Positions 10,272 to 24,943 are shown, counted from the first letter of the stretch. The stretch: 64,000 nucleotides of DNA from Piromyces finnis (GCA_002104945.1 MCFH01000059.1:124001-188000), one strand, 5' to 3'. Translations and numbers: made by a program. Notes: generated from the sequence alone by a model not told the origin.

Positions 10272-13200
10272 TTATTCAATAACTTGAGCTGTTTCAAGAA
10301 AACTAAATGAAAAAAAAATTATAAATTAAATTAATTATAAATTAATATTTCTATTCTTTGAGCATTTATTATATATAGTTGTTTCTCGAAGAAAAAAAAA
10401 AAAATACCTTTTGTATTTTTCATTCTTATTAATAATTGATGGTGGAACAAGGAACAAAAATGATACTAATGCATTCATTTCTTTAATTTTTTCGGTATAC
10501 ATTTTATTAAAAACGAAAAAGTCTATCGTAAGGAACAATACAACTCCAATACCAATTAATATTGTTACTTCTTCTGACATCTGAGATAAAAGACTTTCGC
10601 CATGTTCCATAATGACTTGATTAATATATTGAAGATCACCAACAATATTATCTACTAAGCTATCTTGAAGTTTGAAAAATTGATCATTCGATACTTCCTC
10701 AAATATAATGGAAATATTTTCTTTACTACTAAATGGAACATTAACATATTTACCTTTTTCATAATTAGAAATAAAATTTTTAACATTATAAATATATTCT
10801 CTGATTAATTCATTAATTGGTAATGTACCAATTTCTTTGGAGAAACCTATTTATTTATATATCATTTTTAATAATAAAAAATTAAAATAAAAGTTTATGG
10901 TATTATTTTATGAATCGTAAAAAAATAAAAAAAAAAAAAGATATTGATTCATATTACCATAACTACTATCATATGTCATATTATCACAATCATTATTTCC
11001 TTCATATCTAAAACATCCACCTTCTTTTAATACATCATTTAATAAAGGATAGGCATCAAAAGTTGGACCACCATATGATCCTGTTTTTAATTCATCTTGA
11101 ATAAGCTATAGGATTAAATAAATTTTTATTTATTATTATATTTATATTATTTAAAAAATAAAAAAAAAAAAGGGAGTTTAAATTATCAAATCAATATAAG
11201 ATAAATATTTTAATGGAATTATATTTTTTGTTATATTACTTCTAACTGATTAAGATGACTCTTTAAAATTCTTTGAGGTTCATCTTGTAAAAAAACTGAT
11301 TTATCTTGGTTTATAACTTCATAAGTATACATTTGAATGGTTCTAACAGCTAAAAGTCTATCAATCTTTTTTTTTTAAAATATGAAAATATTAAATACAT
11401 TGTAAATGTTTTTATTTCCTTTTTTTATGATAAAAATTAATTAAAAAAATATAAAATAATGTAATACATACAGATTTTTGAGATATAGCAATAATATCTT
11501 TAACTTCAGTAATTGTTTGCTATGATATATAATAATTATAAATGTTATTATTATTATGATTATAATATAATGTAATAAATGTAATATATATACTTATATA
11601 ATATTGTTATTTTTATAGTAATATTCTTCATACCAATACTGGAATTCCCGAAATAACAATATAAGCAATAATAATAATAAACGAAAAGAATAATATTATG
11701 TTTTTAAATAATGATCCTTTATCATTTTTTAATTCAATATCTTCTTTTTCCAATTCATAGTTTTCACATAGGGTTTCAATTTTTTCTTCATAATCTTTTG
11801 TTATTTGTTCATAATTTTCTAATATAATTAAAAAAAATTTTTTTTATTTAATTTTTTATATTCAAAAGGAAAAAGATATTTATATTATTATTAATTATGA
11901 TTTAAAGTATATATTTTTTCCTACCTTTTGATAGGCATTTAAGCATCTTAAGTGCATTAAATGAAATCTTTTTTGTTGATTTTTTTAATGGAAAGAATGC
12001 TATTTTATTAATTTGATTTTTAAAAAATATTTTAATATTTTTTGATAATATAAAATAATATATTATTTTCTTTTTTTTTTTCTTTTTTTTTTTTAAAAAA
12101 AAGTTTTACTGAATTAAATATTAAATAATAATAATAAAAAAGATAGTAATATACATACTAATAAAACCAATATAGAGAGTAATAATAGCAAGTGTTAACT
12201 CTAAACCAATAATAATTACTGTTACGTTACCAAATAAATTTATAATTTTATCTCTTAAAATTTCTTTGCATCTTATAAATACTAAATCCATGTTTCTTAT
12301 TGAATTTACTAATTTTTGAATATTAATCATCAGTTTTTTTTTTTATATAATTTGTTCATAATAAATTAGCATATATTGTACTATTTTTAAATGTATACAT
12401 TATATTATAACATTATCTATATATTTTATTACTTAAAAAATATCTGTATTGTAAAAACAAAAAATATATATTTATTTATAATTAAAAAAATATAAAAAAT
12501 TAATATATTATTATTATTATTATTATTGATTATTGTATTCCATCATACCTAAAATGAGGTTCAAATAAAATTTCTTCCATATTTTCTGTTTCGCTCAAAA
12601 AACCTAATTAAAATTATTAAAATATTAATATAAATAATTGCATATTAAATTTAAATTTTTTTAATATATTTAATTTTATAATATGGATTAATGTTTTTTT
12701 TTTTTTTTTTGGATTTATGATTTTATAAATAGCTTTTTTTTTTATAAATATTTACCTCTGTTAAGACAAAACTTAACAAAAGATAATAATTTTTTGTATG
12801 CATCTGCTAATGATATAGTTTCCACTGTATCAAACGAATATTTTCCTACAGGAATATATAATGGATTTACTGTAGGAACATCCATATGTGCTGTTACAAT
12901 TGGAAGATTCTGTTCCGCTAAAAATCCAGATATTCCAATTAAAGCACCGTTATTTCTATAATAATTATACATTTTACCTGTAATAAAATTTAATGATAAA
13001 TTTCTTATGAAAAATGCAATAGATTTAATATAACCAGGGATACACATATTTGTATTTAACATTTCAACATTTTTTTTAATACTATCGAATATAAATATTG
13101 TGAATAAAGCTCTTAAATTTGAAAAATCGATAAAATTTTTATATTAATTAATTTTTAAACAATGATAATGGTAATAATAATTATAATAAAATAGTAATAG

Positions 13201-14765
13201 CATATTTACTGAATTCCAAAAACTATGATAAATAAAATAATACATATTGTCATTTTTACTTTTAATTGTTTTATTGGAAGAATATATTTTTTTGTCATTG
13301 AATTCCTACAAATAATATAAAAAATATAATAATAATAATTATAAAAATAAAAATTTTTAATTATAAAGTTTCTATTATTTTTTTTTTTTTCAGAATTTTT
13401 ATTATATCATACTTTAAACTAATTTTTTTTCTAATTTCTTTTCCTAAACCTGATACACCTGATATGCATGAAGGAACTTCAGAATATGTAGCAGATGCTA
13501 ATGAATTTGATGAAAGAGTTATCGCTTTTTTATTTTTAAAATTATTTGAACAGATGCTATTTCTTTTATTTTCCATTTCTTCGATTTCCCTTGGAATCTT
13601 TAAAAATAAAATATTTTTTTAAAAAATAATATTATTAATTTTATTACTACTAAAAAAACTTTTTTAAATATCAATATATATATATATATTAAGTATTACT
13701 CTGTTTGCAGTTTTGTTCTATTTTTTTATCATATAATATAAAATATTAATTATGTTAATATATTAAACAGTATTATTACAAATATTATTATATAATGTAA
13801 CTTTTATTAAAATGTTTATTTCAATAATAATATATATCATAATAATAATAATTAAAGTATATTTACAGCAAGATCATCCTTATTCTATTTATTTTGATAC
13901 CATATTATATATTATAATATGAAAATAATTTAAAAATAAATTTAATAAATATTGTATTAATTACTTGTATTTTGAAATGAAAAATGATATGAAAATCAAA
14001 TACTTACCATGACATCGGTTAAAAATAAAACATATACTTTAAGAATATCCTATTTATCATATTATCATAAAATGATTAAATATAAAAAGGTTATAAATTA
14101 TTAATTTTGGTAGGGAAACAAGCATTATTATTAAGTAAATAAAATATCAAGAAATAAATTAATTATCCTAAAGGCATACCACTGATTCTGGAAATTGTCT
14201 TAAGATATTCTTATACTGCCAATTCGCAGATTCTTGATATTTGGATATATTAACTATATGCTGTCCATAGGAAGCAATATCTTTTGGATTTGTAGTATTT
14301 CTTAATTTATTATATAATTCTTTAATTTCTTGTAATCCATGAACATGAGTTATTATAGCATTACGCTTCATTTCTTCTAATTTTATTGATGCTTCACTTA
14401 TATTAAAAAAAATAATATTAATATAATTAGTGAAAAAAAAAGAATAAAAAAATTCATATTTCATAATAATAATTATCAATGATAATATCCATACACATCA
14501 TTTGAATCAATTTTCATTAAATCTTCTCTTTTTTCTATTTCAATGTAATTTTGAGCTTTATATATTAAAAACTTTTTTCTTGTATCTAATTTAAGATCCA
14601 TTGCAATATTTAGCATTTGTTCTCCATTAAATAATTCCATATCATATTTTTTTAACAAATTATTATCTTTGTAAAACTTTTTCATTGAGTGCATATAATA
14701 CCATGTTATAATATATACCTATAAAAATGGAATATAGAGATATTTTATTAGGCTATAAAAATTTT

Positions 14766-14822
<57 letters not shown>

Positions 14823-16911
14823 GTAATAATTTTAATAATGAGTATATTTACATCTGCTTCATGTTCATATTGGGATAAACTTTATTTTAATTAGAAATAT
14901 TGTTAGTTATGTATCAAAACCATTACATTACTTTACTATTTATATATACCCTTCTTCAAATATACTTTTCATTAAAACATAGGCATCCAAATTTCTATTA
15001 TTTCTGTTTATTATTATTATATAATTGAATGATCATTCAGTGTACATATATATATATTACTATAGTAATAATTTAAATTTAATCTATTAAAGTTTATATT
15101 TATACCTTAAGAATCTAGAAGCGATTTCACATTCATAATAATTACAGAATACTTTAATTTCCTTTTTAACATATACTTCTTTAGCTATTTTTTTTAATTA
15201 ATAATAAATATTTTGATAAATATAAAGTATAATATATTTTTATATAACTATAATATTTGACTAACTAATTCGTTCAACAGAATTATAAATATTTTTCATT
15301 TCTACGTTTTCTGGATTATTATCGATAGATTGTTTTAAATCATTAACGATTTTTTTTTCCTGATATTTTTTATATATTCTATGTAACATTTTTTTATGGT
15401 AATAATTATTATATTTATAACTTCCAATAAACAATATTAAGATGATAAAAGGAGAAGAGTCTGCAATAAATTGAAAATTATTAAAATTGAATAGTGCAAG
15501 TAGGGTAGTGTATATTGAGAAACTGCTTAATGTAAAATAAGTTGCAAATTTATAGTTATTTATTGAAGTTGAATAATATGGCTGCCTTTTTAATTGAACT
15601 CTTGATATATATGAAAAGGTCATCATAATAATTATATTATCCAAAAGTAAAATTACTTTTTGATTTATTTGCTTCATTAATAAATATTGTGAAATAAGAT
15701 TATCCATACTTGCCTGAAATATTGGTTTTTAATATATAGTATATTTATAAGAATTTATATAATATAATATAATATAATATAATATAATATAATATATTAT
15801 GCATGAAATAGTAGTTAAAAATGTATTACCAAAAGTAGTTTTGTAAACATTATGACGTTAGTATTAACATTATGAATTGATCCAAAATATTTTCCATGGG
15901 ATAAGCAATCAGTATTATAACTATAATTATTATACTATGTTAATAATATGAGTCTATATTATTCTTGCTTTATTATTAAACATAATATTGTTTATAAGAA
16001 ACTAATTAAATAACAACCATAATATTATATATAATAATTAAGATAGTGCATCCAATTGATACACCAATTCTGTTTTTTTTTTTTTTAAGAAAAAATGTAT
16101 ATATATATGAAAACAAAAGTTTTGAAATTATTTTAATTAATTTAAGTTCGATAAATTTGCTTATATATTTATAATCATTGAATTATTATTACTCGATTTT
16201 TGAAAACATAGAATCACATTTATCTAATCCAGGTATTTTATATTGTTTGCATAATAAAATGCCTTGTGTTAAAAATAGAAAAACTGATATACATATATAT
16301 TATTATATGTTTTTTCTTTATTTAAAATATAAGTTTTATAATTTAGTCAAATTAAAATAATTACCATAAGAAAGCAAATATCTATTTTTATTTAATTACA
16401 TTTAAATATTAAAAAAAAATTAATAATATATATATATATTTTTAACAAGTATATTTTCTTTCCTTGATATACGCTTACTTGTATAAAATAATATACATCG
16501 AGTTTAAAAACTAATTTTATTTTTATAATATTATTAGCAACCAAAAAAAAAAAAAAAAAAGAAAAACTTTTTTTCTTATCAATATATTTTATTCCTATAT
16601 AAATTTTACCCATAATTTTTTTTTTGATAGAGTTTTACTACTACAAATTTTAAAATAAATAAAAAGAGTATATAAATATTAGATATTTTTTATTATTAAC
16701 TTAAACTTTGCATAATTATAAAATTAACCTTCTTCTTGTGTTTATAAAATAGCCTACAATACAATTAAAAATTATAATGTAATTATATATATTATATTAG
16801 AAAACTTTTTTATCGAAAAATAAAAAAAAAAAAAGAATGAAGTAATTATTAACTTACATAATATAGAATAAATATAAATTGTAGAAATGATAATCAATCC
16901 AAATACAACAT

Positions 16912-16943
<32 letters not shown>

Positions 16944-17592
16944 GAAGGGAAAATAAAAAAAGATATATTTAAAAAATATTTAATAATTTAATAAGCATAT
17001 ATTAAAGAAGTTTTGATATTTAAAAAGGGAATAAAGGAAAAAAGAAAATTGATATTACAAAAGTAAAAATATGATTTTATTGTAGGATTAAATATTGAAA
17101 AAATCTTTCCATAAAAAGGTCTTAATTTTCCCAAAATATTATCATTAAAAATAAACCTAATTAATTGAAGATCTTTAATCAAAAGAATTTAAAAAAAAAA
17201 GTAATGTTAGAAGCATATATTCTAAAAAGATAGTGTTAATATTTTAATGTAAAAAGTATATCTTAATATTCTTTTTTTTTAAAAATATTTTTAAAGAATA
17301 ATAATAGATATTTAAATATATTCCTACCTTCAATTAGGTAAAAAAAGGGAATCATCCAATCTACCGGAACATCTTGTGGAAGAGCTTGAAAAAAAGGAAA
17401 AAGATTTTTCTTTTTTTTTTTTAGTTTACAAAATAAAGATATTTATATTATTATTGTTTACCATCACACTTTTTTTATCATGTTTATTATTTTATAAAAT
17501 TTTGTTTATATAAATAAATATAATTAAATATATACTTCTAATGAATTATAATTGACTTTATTCAAGCTAATTCTTGAATTGTCATTATTCAT
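10272..17592 (-). CDS. TmcB/TmcC-like multi-pass membrane protein, about 28 exons
   Basis: Traced exons, 5' to 3': 17592-17536, 17409-17328, 17172-17059, 16911-16858, 16753-16729, (one unresolved, about 16570-16485), 16262-16193, 16069-16018, 15934-15830, 15713-15266, 15184-15106, 14994-14950, 14879-14852, 14718-14495, 14396-14180, 14049-14008, 13597-13413, 13305-13210, 13111-12756, 12603-12549, 12295-12159, 11999-11925, 11818-11634, 11519-11472, 11365-11240, 11105-10958, 10846-10408, 10302-10272. All listed junctions use GT-AG and keep phase, giving about 1,200 residues. The N-terminal part has several hydrophobic helices (such as VVFGLIIISTIYIYSIL). The middle (14994-14008) has helical repeats ending in a FPESVDILKVYVLFLTDV signature, which I recognise from the TmcB/TmcC TPR-like domain. 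A Ser-rich linker, a membrane helix, a large probably extracellular segment (13111-12549) and further helices follow. The family is thought to be sensory; the ligand is unknown. Confidence 0.7.
14771..14822. repeat. (TAA)n microsatellite in an intron
   Basis: About 17 uninterrupted TAA/ATA units inside the intron between exons 14852-14879 and 14495-14718 of the TmcB-like gene. Confidence 0.9.
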
Positions 17593-18443
17593 TTTGAACA
17601 CTATTTAATAGACGTAATTTATCCGTTTCAAAAAATGAATATGTAGAGAAAATGTATCTATAAATTTTTAGATATTTTATAGATATAAATGAAATATAAT
17701 AAAAGTATTTTTTAAAAATGAATTCATAAAATAATATAAAAACAAAAATTATGCATTAATTCTATTTCATTTAAACTAGAAAAACTAAAAAGTTTTTTAA
17801 ATGTAATAATTTATATGATACTAATATGATCAATTTATGAGGTTAAAAGTTTTTTTATAATCAAAATAAAGTTAGTTTAATTTAAACTTTAATTCAAAAT
17901 AAAACATAATTTTAAAAATTGTATATTACCCATTTATACAACCAAGTTACATTGTATATTATTGTATATTATTATGCCTTTATAATATATATATTAAAAC
18001 AAATAAAATAAAATACTATAAAATAAAAGCAATTATTATGCTTTTTCAGTTGAATAAAATTAACATATTAAATATACAATTCGACAATGAAGGAAATATT
18101 TTATATTCTGGTAGTTTTATAATTTATATTATTTAAAAAGTTTAGTTAATTATTATTCTTTTTTAGATATAAAAATACTAAATACCAAAGCAAATGCAGA
18201 TTACTAATTTACTTTATATCTTACAATTCATTCATTTTACCCTCTTACCATTTATATATTTAAAAAAATAAAAGATTATGTAATATAATTAAAACCTAAC
18301 CCATATTATTTTAGTATAAAAAATTTATTTAGAAATATTAAATATTTAAAATTTAAATACTTCCAAACTTAAAAAAAAGTATAGTTTTACTTAAGTTATT
18401 ATTAAACAAAAAAAGTTAGCTGTTACTATTAGTTATATTCAAT

Positions 18444-18620
18444 CTATCAATTATTTCAACTTTATAATAATTGATAGATATTAATTATTAATATTTACTA
18501 AATAACATATTCAATCTACATTTTTGTTTCAACTTTATAATAATTGATAGATATTAATTATTAATATTTACTAAATAACATAATTCAATCTACATTTTTG
18601 TTTCAACTTTATAAATAGTT
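18444..18620. repeat. 73-74-bp tandem repeat plus 12-bp inverted repeat
   Basis: Units beginning TTTCAACTTTATA start at 18454, 18527 and 18601 (third partial). The first two are nearly identical. CTATCAATTATT (18444-18455) is an exact inverted match of AATAATTGATAG (18466-18477), a 12-bp stem with a 10-nt loop. The right arm recurs in each unit while the left arm is seen only once. Confidence 0.75.
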
Positions 18621-19140
18621 GATACTCTTTTATGATGATTTAATGGTTATTAAAAAGTTAATATTATAAAGTATTTTTACCATTTTAATAATTATTAGTT
18701 TAAAAGATATATTGCTTTTTTACATAAATAATGATAATACATATCAATAAAAGCAATATTATTAAGCGCTAAATTAGGAGATAGTAAACTGACTCTATAA
18801 CATTAATATATGTACTATTAAATTTAACAATAAATTTATGTGTTTATTACATACGAAATACACGTGTTATCATGCATTTTAAAAAGTTTAACAATAGACA
18901 AAATTAAAGTTTTTAAAATAACATTTTTTTCATATACGGCACATTTTCCAAATATAGTTATAGTTCAAATTAAAATATTAATAAATAAAATTTTAAATAT
19001 TGATTACATTTCTTTAAAGTTGACCAATAAAAATTCCTACAAACAAAGAGTTACCGTTTAATTAATTTATGTTAAATAAAGTTTAATCATTAATATAAAA
19101 TAAAAAACTGACGGTTTTTAACAATTATTATCTATTTATG

Positions 19141-19360
<220 letters not shown>

Positions 19361-21206
19361 TCTATATTTTTTATTGATATTAGAAATAAAGATACAGTTG
19401 TAAAAAAATATTAAATTATTTTAAAGCAAATGTTTTAAGGCGGAGAACAAACATATAATTCCTATTTTTTTAAAGCCTTTATTTTTCATTAATGATAATT
19501 CCTTATTCATTGTCTTTTATTATTCTTAAGGATTATTTACTAATCAAAAAAACAAAGAATCCTATTATATTAATTAGTTTTTTTGAGAGAACTAATTTAT
19601 TATATATTATTTAAAAATTCTTAATATAAAGTTACATTTATCTATGTTCTATTATATGTATTCACGTGAACAACTTATCAGCTAAACTTCTACTACTGAA
19701 TAATAATGATTTGGTTAGTAGTCAACAAGGAATATTTGTTTTAATTGAAATGATCAACCTGCCGGTTGTTTATTAAAATATTATTTATTTATCATTAAAA
19801 ATTCCCTTTCTTTTTACAGTCAATTATATATAATAATATATCAATAATAGTATTCATAATAATAATAGTATTATTATACTTATTATACTTTTAATAATTT
19901 AATTTTTACCTCATATAAATGAATATTTTATTTTATTATAAATAAAATTTAATTTTAATTTTACTTTAAATTAAATAGAAAATGATTTTTTAAAATTGTT
20001 TTGTATTTAGTTCCATTAGGGAATAAAACTTTATTTATTAATAAATTTTAAATTAATTTGCGTAACCTAATTATTAAAAAAAATAAATCAAAACAAAAAT
20101 AGTTTAGAAAACGGTTGGTTATTTTATTTATAATATAAATTTTAGTATATTAAAGATTAGAATATTAATATATTAATATATATTCATTATATACTAATGA
20201 GTAGTTAGTGTAAAAATAACAGATCCTGTGTAACAATGTATTTTAATTTAATATAGCCATAAAATAATAATATATAGATGAATGTCAACCGTATATATAT
20301 TATTAAACATAAAAAATTAATTTATAATTAATAAATTTAATTTAGGAACGAGTCAAAAGAACAAAAATTAAATGGATGAATGAATTAATAAACAAATAAA
20401 TTGATAGTCATTTAATTATTATTCTTTATATATTAAAAAGAGTAATTCATTTAATATAATATATGATCATCATATATTATAATTATAATATTTCTAATAG
20501 TATTCTATTGATAAATAAAGAATAATACAAAGGAAATTATTTTTAATATATTTTCATTCTTATTTCATATATATAATATATGAACAATAATAAATATTAA
20601 TATATATAAATATTTAATATTATAATTTATATTAATAGTGTCATTAAAAATTAATTATTAAAATGTAATTATCAAAGGAAAAAAAAAACAAAAAAAATTT
20701 TTTTTTTTTATCCTTTTGTTCTTTTTATAATTATTTTATTTTTTAATTTTATATTGTAAATAGTAAAAAAAAATAAAGTTATATTGTACTGATTTTTAAA
20801 TTTGATTTATTTTTTTTTTAATAAAAGTAAATCTTTTAAATAAAAATTGTACAAAAATTATTTGATTTGATTAAACTATAGATTTAATTCATTTCATATA
20901 AAAACATAAAATTTATAAATTTTATACGTTCTTATTTTACCGTACCTATTTATAATACATAATAATACAAATAATAATTATTATAAAACAAACAAAAAAA
21001 AAAAAAACACATAATTAAAATATTGATTATTGATATTTTCTTTTATAGATTAGAACTTTATCCTTGTATATATAAAAGCATCGTTCACTATAATAGAAAA
21101 TTTCATATATTTATTCAATAAAAATACAATCAATCATTATCAAATCCATTCAATATTTATATTAAAAAAAAAAAAAGGATTATTTTCAATATTTATTATT
21201 TCAAAA

Positions 21207-23961
21207 ATGAACAGTTTAATAATAATTTCCATTCTTTTTTCCTTGTTCAATTATTGTAATAGTCTTTTAATTTTACCATTTCCAGATGTTGCTCCAACTA
21301 TAGCATCAGGTGATAAAATTAGTATTCCAATTTCAAACGATAAATTCATTATTTCAAATTGTGCTGCTTTAGGTAATTCTTATTTATATACTGAAGATAA
21401 CGAAAGAACCGAATATTCACCAGTTGCTTATTTCAGAAATGGTGAAACTTTAGAAGTAAGAATTACATAATTTAAAAAAAATATTATTTATATATATTAT
21501 TTATATATTGTTATTATTTATCACATTTATTATGTTTGTATATCCTATTTATTTCATAATTAAACTTTTTCTTTATTTTTTTATATAAAAACTTTTGGAA
21601 TAATATAAAAATAAAATTTTATTATAGTTATACATTCCAGAAATTAATGGTGATGCATCAAAGAAATTCTTCGTAGTTGTTGAATTACCATTAGCAGAAG
21701 CTATTATTAAAACAGGTTCTTTTAACGTTTCTGGTGGTTCTGCAATCAATTTACCAAAAACAGATGGTTGTGGTAAGGAAGTTAAATTTTCCAACAAAGA
21801 AACTAACATCGGTTCAGATGTTAAGAGTAATGAAAGTAACAATAGCAATGAAAATAATAAGGAATCTACAGAAAACAAACCCAACAATAAAGATAATATT
21901 GTTGAAAATGACAATCAAAACAGCTCAAATATTTTAAGTGCTGCTAACACTTCAACAACTACTAATAACAATCAAGAAGAACAAGGTTCCAATCATGCTG
22001 TTATTATAGCTTGTGCAGGGTAATTTTTTTTATTAATTTCAATATATCAATTATAAAATAACTAAAATAAAAATATATTAATATTTCAATAATTATTATT
22101 GTATTTCAGAACAAGTGTCGTTGCTTTAGTTGTTATCAGTGGTTTCGTATTTTTAAGAGGAAAGTCTTATATGAAAGGTGACAGCGATGTTTCTTATACA
22201 TCATTAAATTATAATAACACTTATTCTCCAAAACCATTTAATGCTGTTGGAGGATTATATGATAATTTAACAAAATCAAATGATGATTTCGATCGTGATT
22301 ATCAATTAAGATGTTTAAATGATGTCCCATCTCAAGTTAGCTATCCAGTTTCATTAAGTGATGGATCTTGTGTTAACATGGATAAAAATACAGATATTTT
22401 TGAACAAACTGATGATGCTCCAGAAGTCCCTGAAATTCCTCAAGAATTACCAATTACTAAGCATATTGTAGAAGAAATTGTTATTAATCCAGAAAAGGTT
22501 CTTAGTGAAACAATTAATTCAAATGCTGTTTCTGCTGTTGTCACTACAGCTTCTGTAGCTTTAGCTATTAATGAATGCGGAGATCTTACTATTGATAAAT
22601 CAAACTTTGTTTGCGAAGATAGTAAATTAGAAAAGTCAAACTCTACTTCTAGTAGTGGTTCATGCAGTACTTGCTCAGGCTCTTGCTCATGCTCTTCATG
22701 CTCTTCTTGTTCATGTTCATGCAGTGGAAAGGGCAGCTGTTCTTGTTCTTGCACTGAATCCTCTAGATTCACCTCAACTATCAATAATGAATCATCATTA
22801 AAGTTACTTTCATTAGACTTTAATTCTACTAATGGTGATACAACCAGAGGATATTCAGTATTTGTTGATAAGGAAAATGATAGCAAAAGAATGACTAACT
22901 ACACTGAAACCAATTATGATGACAGTCGTAGAATGACAAACTACACTGAAACTAATTATGATGACAGTCGTAGAATGACAAACTACACTGAAACTAATTA
23001 TGATGACAGTCGTAGAATGACAAACTACACTGAAACCAATTATGATGACAGTCGTAGAAACACCGCATACACTGATTACACTGAAGACAGTCGTAGAAAT
23101 ACCGCTTACACTGATTACACTGAAGACAGTCGTAGAAATACCGCTTACACTGATTACACTGAAGACAGTCGTAGAAATACCGCTTACACTGATTACACTG
23201 AAGACAGTCGTAGAAACACCGCTTACACTGATTACACTACTGAAGACAGTCGTAGAAACACCGCTTACACTGATTACACTACTGAAGACAGTCGTAGAAA
23301 CACCGCTTACACTGATTACACTACTGAAGACAGTCGTAGAAATACCGCATACACTGATTACACTGAAGGATCAAGTTACACTAATCGCGACTCACGTTAT
23401 TCAGAATATACTAGTCGTGATTCACGCTACTCTGAATATACTGAAGGTTCAAGCTATACTTCTTGTTCATGCTCTGAATCAGATTGTGACTGCAGTCATA
23501 GAAAGTCTGAATACACTACTGACTACTCTTCTTACACCGATAGTAGAAGACAAACTTATACTACTACCGATTATAGTAGTTACACTAGCGACTTTTGTGA
23601 AACCCAAGACGCCTCTAGTGATTTCCCATCAAAAATTTTACCAAACACTTCAATTGAACCATTCGGTTATTCAATAACTAATGAAAGTTTAATTGCTATA
23701 CAATCAAAGCAAAATGTCATGCGTGATAGTATTTGTAGTTTATTACCAGAAGTACCAATTGAAGGAAAGCCACCAAAGATTGATCTTGAATTCATAGCCC
23801 AAAAGGATTATCAAACCTCCAAATCTGGTGAATTAAATGTTAAAACAAAGGATGTTCTTCGTGTAATTGAAAGTTTAGATGGTGGTTGTTATATGGTAGC
23901 AAATGCAAACACAGGAAAATCAGGAAAAATACCAGCTTACATTATTAGCACATTATTATAA
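21207..23961 (+). CDS. Single-pass membrane protein with C-terminal SH3 domain
   Basis: Three exons: 21207-21455, 21628-22019, 22110-23961, with GT-AG introns, joined in phase to give 830 residues. A signal peptide (MNSLIIISILFSLFNYCNS) leads a small extracellular domain, then an Asn/Ser/Glu-rich stalk. The transmembrane helix spans the last junction (HAVIIACAGTSVVALVVISG). The cytosolic part has a Cys/Ser-rich patch, four 14-residue units with core MTNYTETNYDDSRR, eight 13-14-residue units with core NTAYTDYTEDSRR, and a further Ser/Tyr/Asp-rich tract. The last 60 residues look like an SH3 domain: an ALYDY-like start (IAQKDYQT), LRVIE, and a final GKIPAYIISTLL in place of the usual GLFPxNYV. 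The layout (sensor ectodomain, one helix, SH3 tail) recalls fungal Sho1-like or polarity adaptors that bind proline-rich partners, but there is one helix, not four. Role unproven. Confidence 0.8.
22891..23373 (+). repeat. In-frame 42-bp and 39/42-bp tandem repeats
   Basis: Four 42-bp units (22891-23058) are followed by about eight related 39- or 42-bp units ending near 23373. All share the TACACTGA...GACAGTCGTAGA core. The 3-bp length change (one extra ACT) keeps the frame. The unit encodes Tyr/Thr/Ser/Asp and an Arg-Arg pair. Confidence 0.9.
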
Positions 23962-24897
23962 ATCTAATTTTACAATCATATATTTATTCCAACCATTAAT
24001 TAAAAGATGATTACTATTTTTTTTATTTTATTTTCAATTATAATAATATATATTACATTTCTTCCAATAGAAATTAAATATTATTTTTTTTTTTTACTGA
24101 ATTACAAACTATTTTTTTCTTTATAATTTTATAAAATAATGTTGAAAAAAAATTGTTTAGTATTAAATAATTTTTAACTGGAGTTTAAATTTTAATAAAA
24201 AAAAAAAAAATTTTTTTTATAAACCTCTTTAAAATTGTTTTTTTTTTTTTTTGAAACCATAATAATTTTTAAATTGTTTTATTATGCATATATAAAACAT
24301 TAATACATAAATTACTATTTTTTATATAATAATAATAATTAAATAAATAAATATATATGAAAAAAAAATTTTTTTTTTATTTATAATTATTTTATATAAT
24401 CGAAAAAAAAAAAATAAGAAAAGGTGATTGAAGAAAAAAAAAGAGAAAAAATACTATCAAATAACAATAGAATACTAATAAAACCCATTCTATAAAATGG
24501 TATGATGATAATGATCAATTCCTTTATAATACTCTTAAGAATTTTATTAATAGAGATAGAACAGTATCATGAAATACAATGTGTTATAAAAATATTTTTT
24601 TTATCATTAAATAAAATTTAAAAAGTTTAGATTTTCATTCAGGGTAAAGAAAAAGAAAGAGTTTTTCATTTTAGCCATAAATTTTAGGAAGGGTATTTTA
24701 TCCTTTTTTTTTTTTTTTAATTATATAAAGTTTTACCACCACCACACCTTTTTTTTTTTAATTTATTTTTAAAACATATTTATGTAGTCACCTTCCTTTT
24801 TAGGTGAATTACTGTATGATTTAATTATTTTTTTTTTTAAAAAAATAAATTAAATAGAAACCTTTTAGGAAAAAAAAATATAAATATAAAAGAAAAA

Positions 24898-24943
<46 letters not shown>

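Noticed and set aside
12296-12336. Exon 12295-12159 of the TmcB-like gene lacking a splice acceptor
   Set aside because: The open frame upstream misled me; an AG at 12297-12296 gives a correct acceptor and keeps phase with the previous exon.
14771-14822. Short regular repeats as CRISPR arrays
   Set aside because: They are simple microsatellites without spacers, in a eukaryotic nuclear context.
16178-16360. 60-codon plus-strand open frame
   Set aside because: It overlaps a well-supported minus-strand exon (16262-16193) of the TmcB-like gene and has no features of its own.
18840-19061. 73-codon open frame on the plus strand
   Set aside because: Composition is that of random A/T-rich DNA, with no domain, signal peptide or splice support.
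21067-21080. TATATATAAAA as a TATA box about 130 bases before the SH3 gene
   Set aside because: Such words are everywhere in this A/T-rich DNA, so position alone does not support a promoter call.
23042-23677. 211-codon frame inside the SH3 gene
   Set aside because: A shadow of the 39/42-bp repeats in another frame; the SH3-containing frame has the domain, the splice phase and the start.
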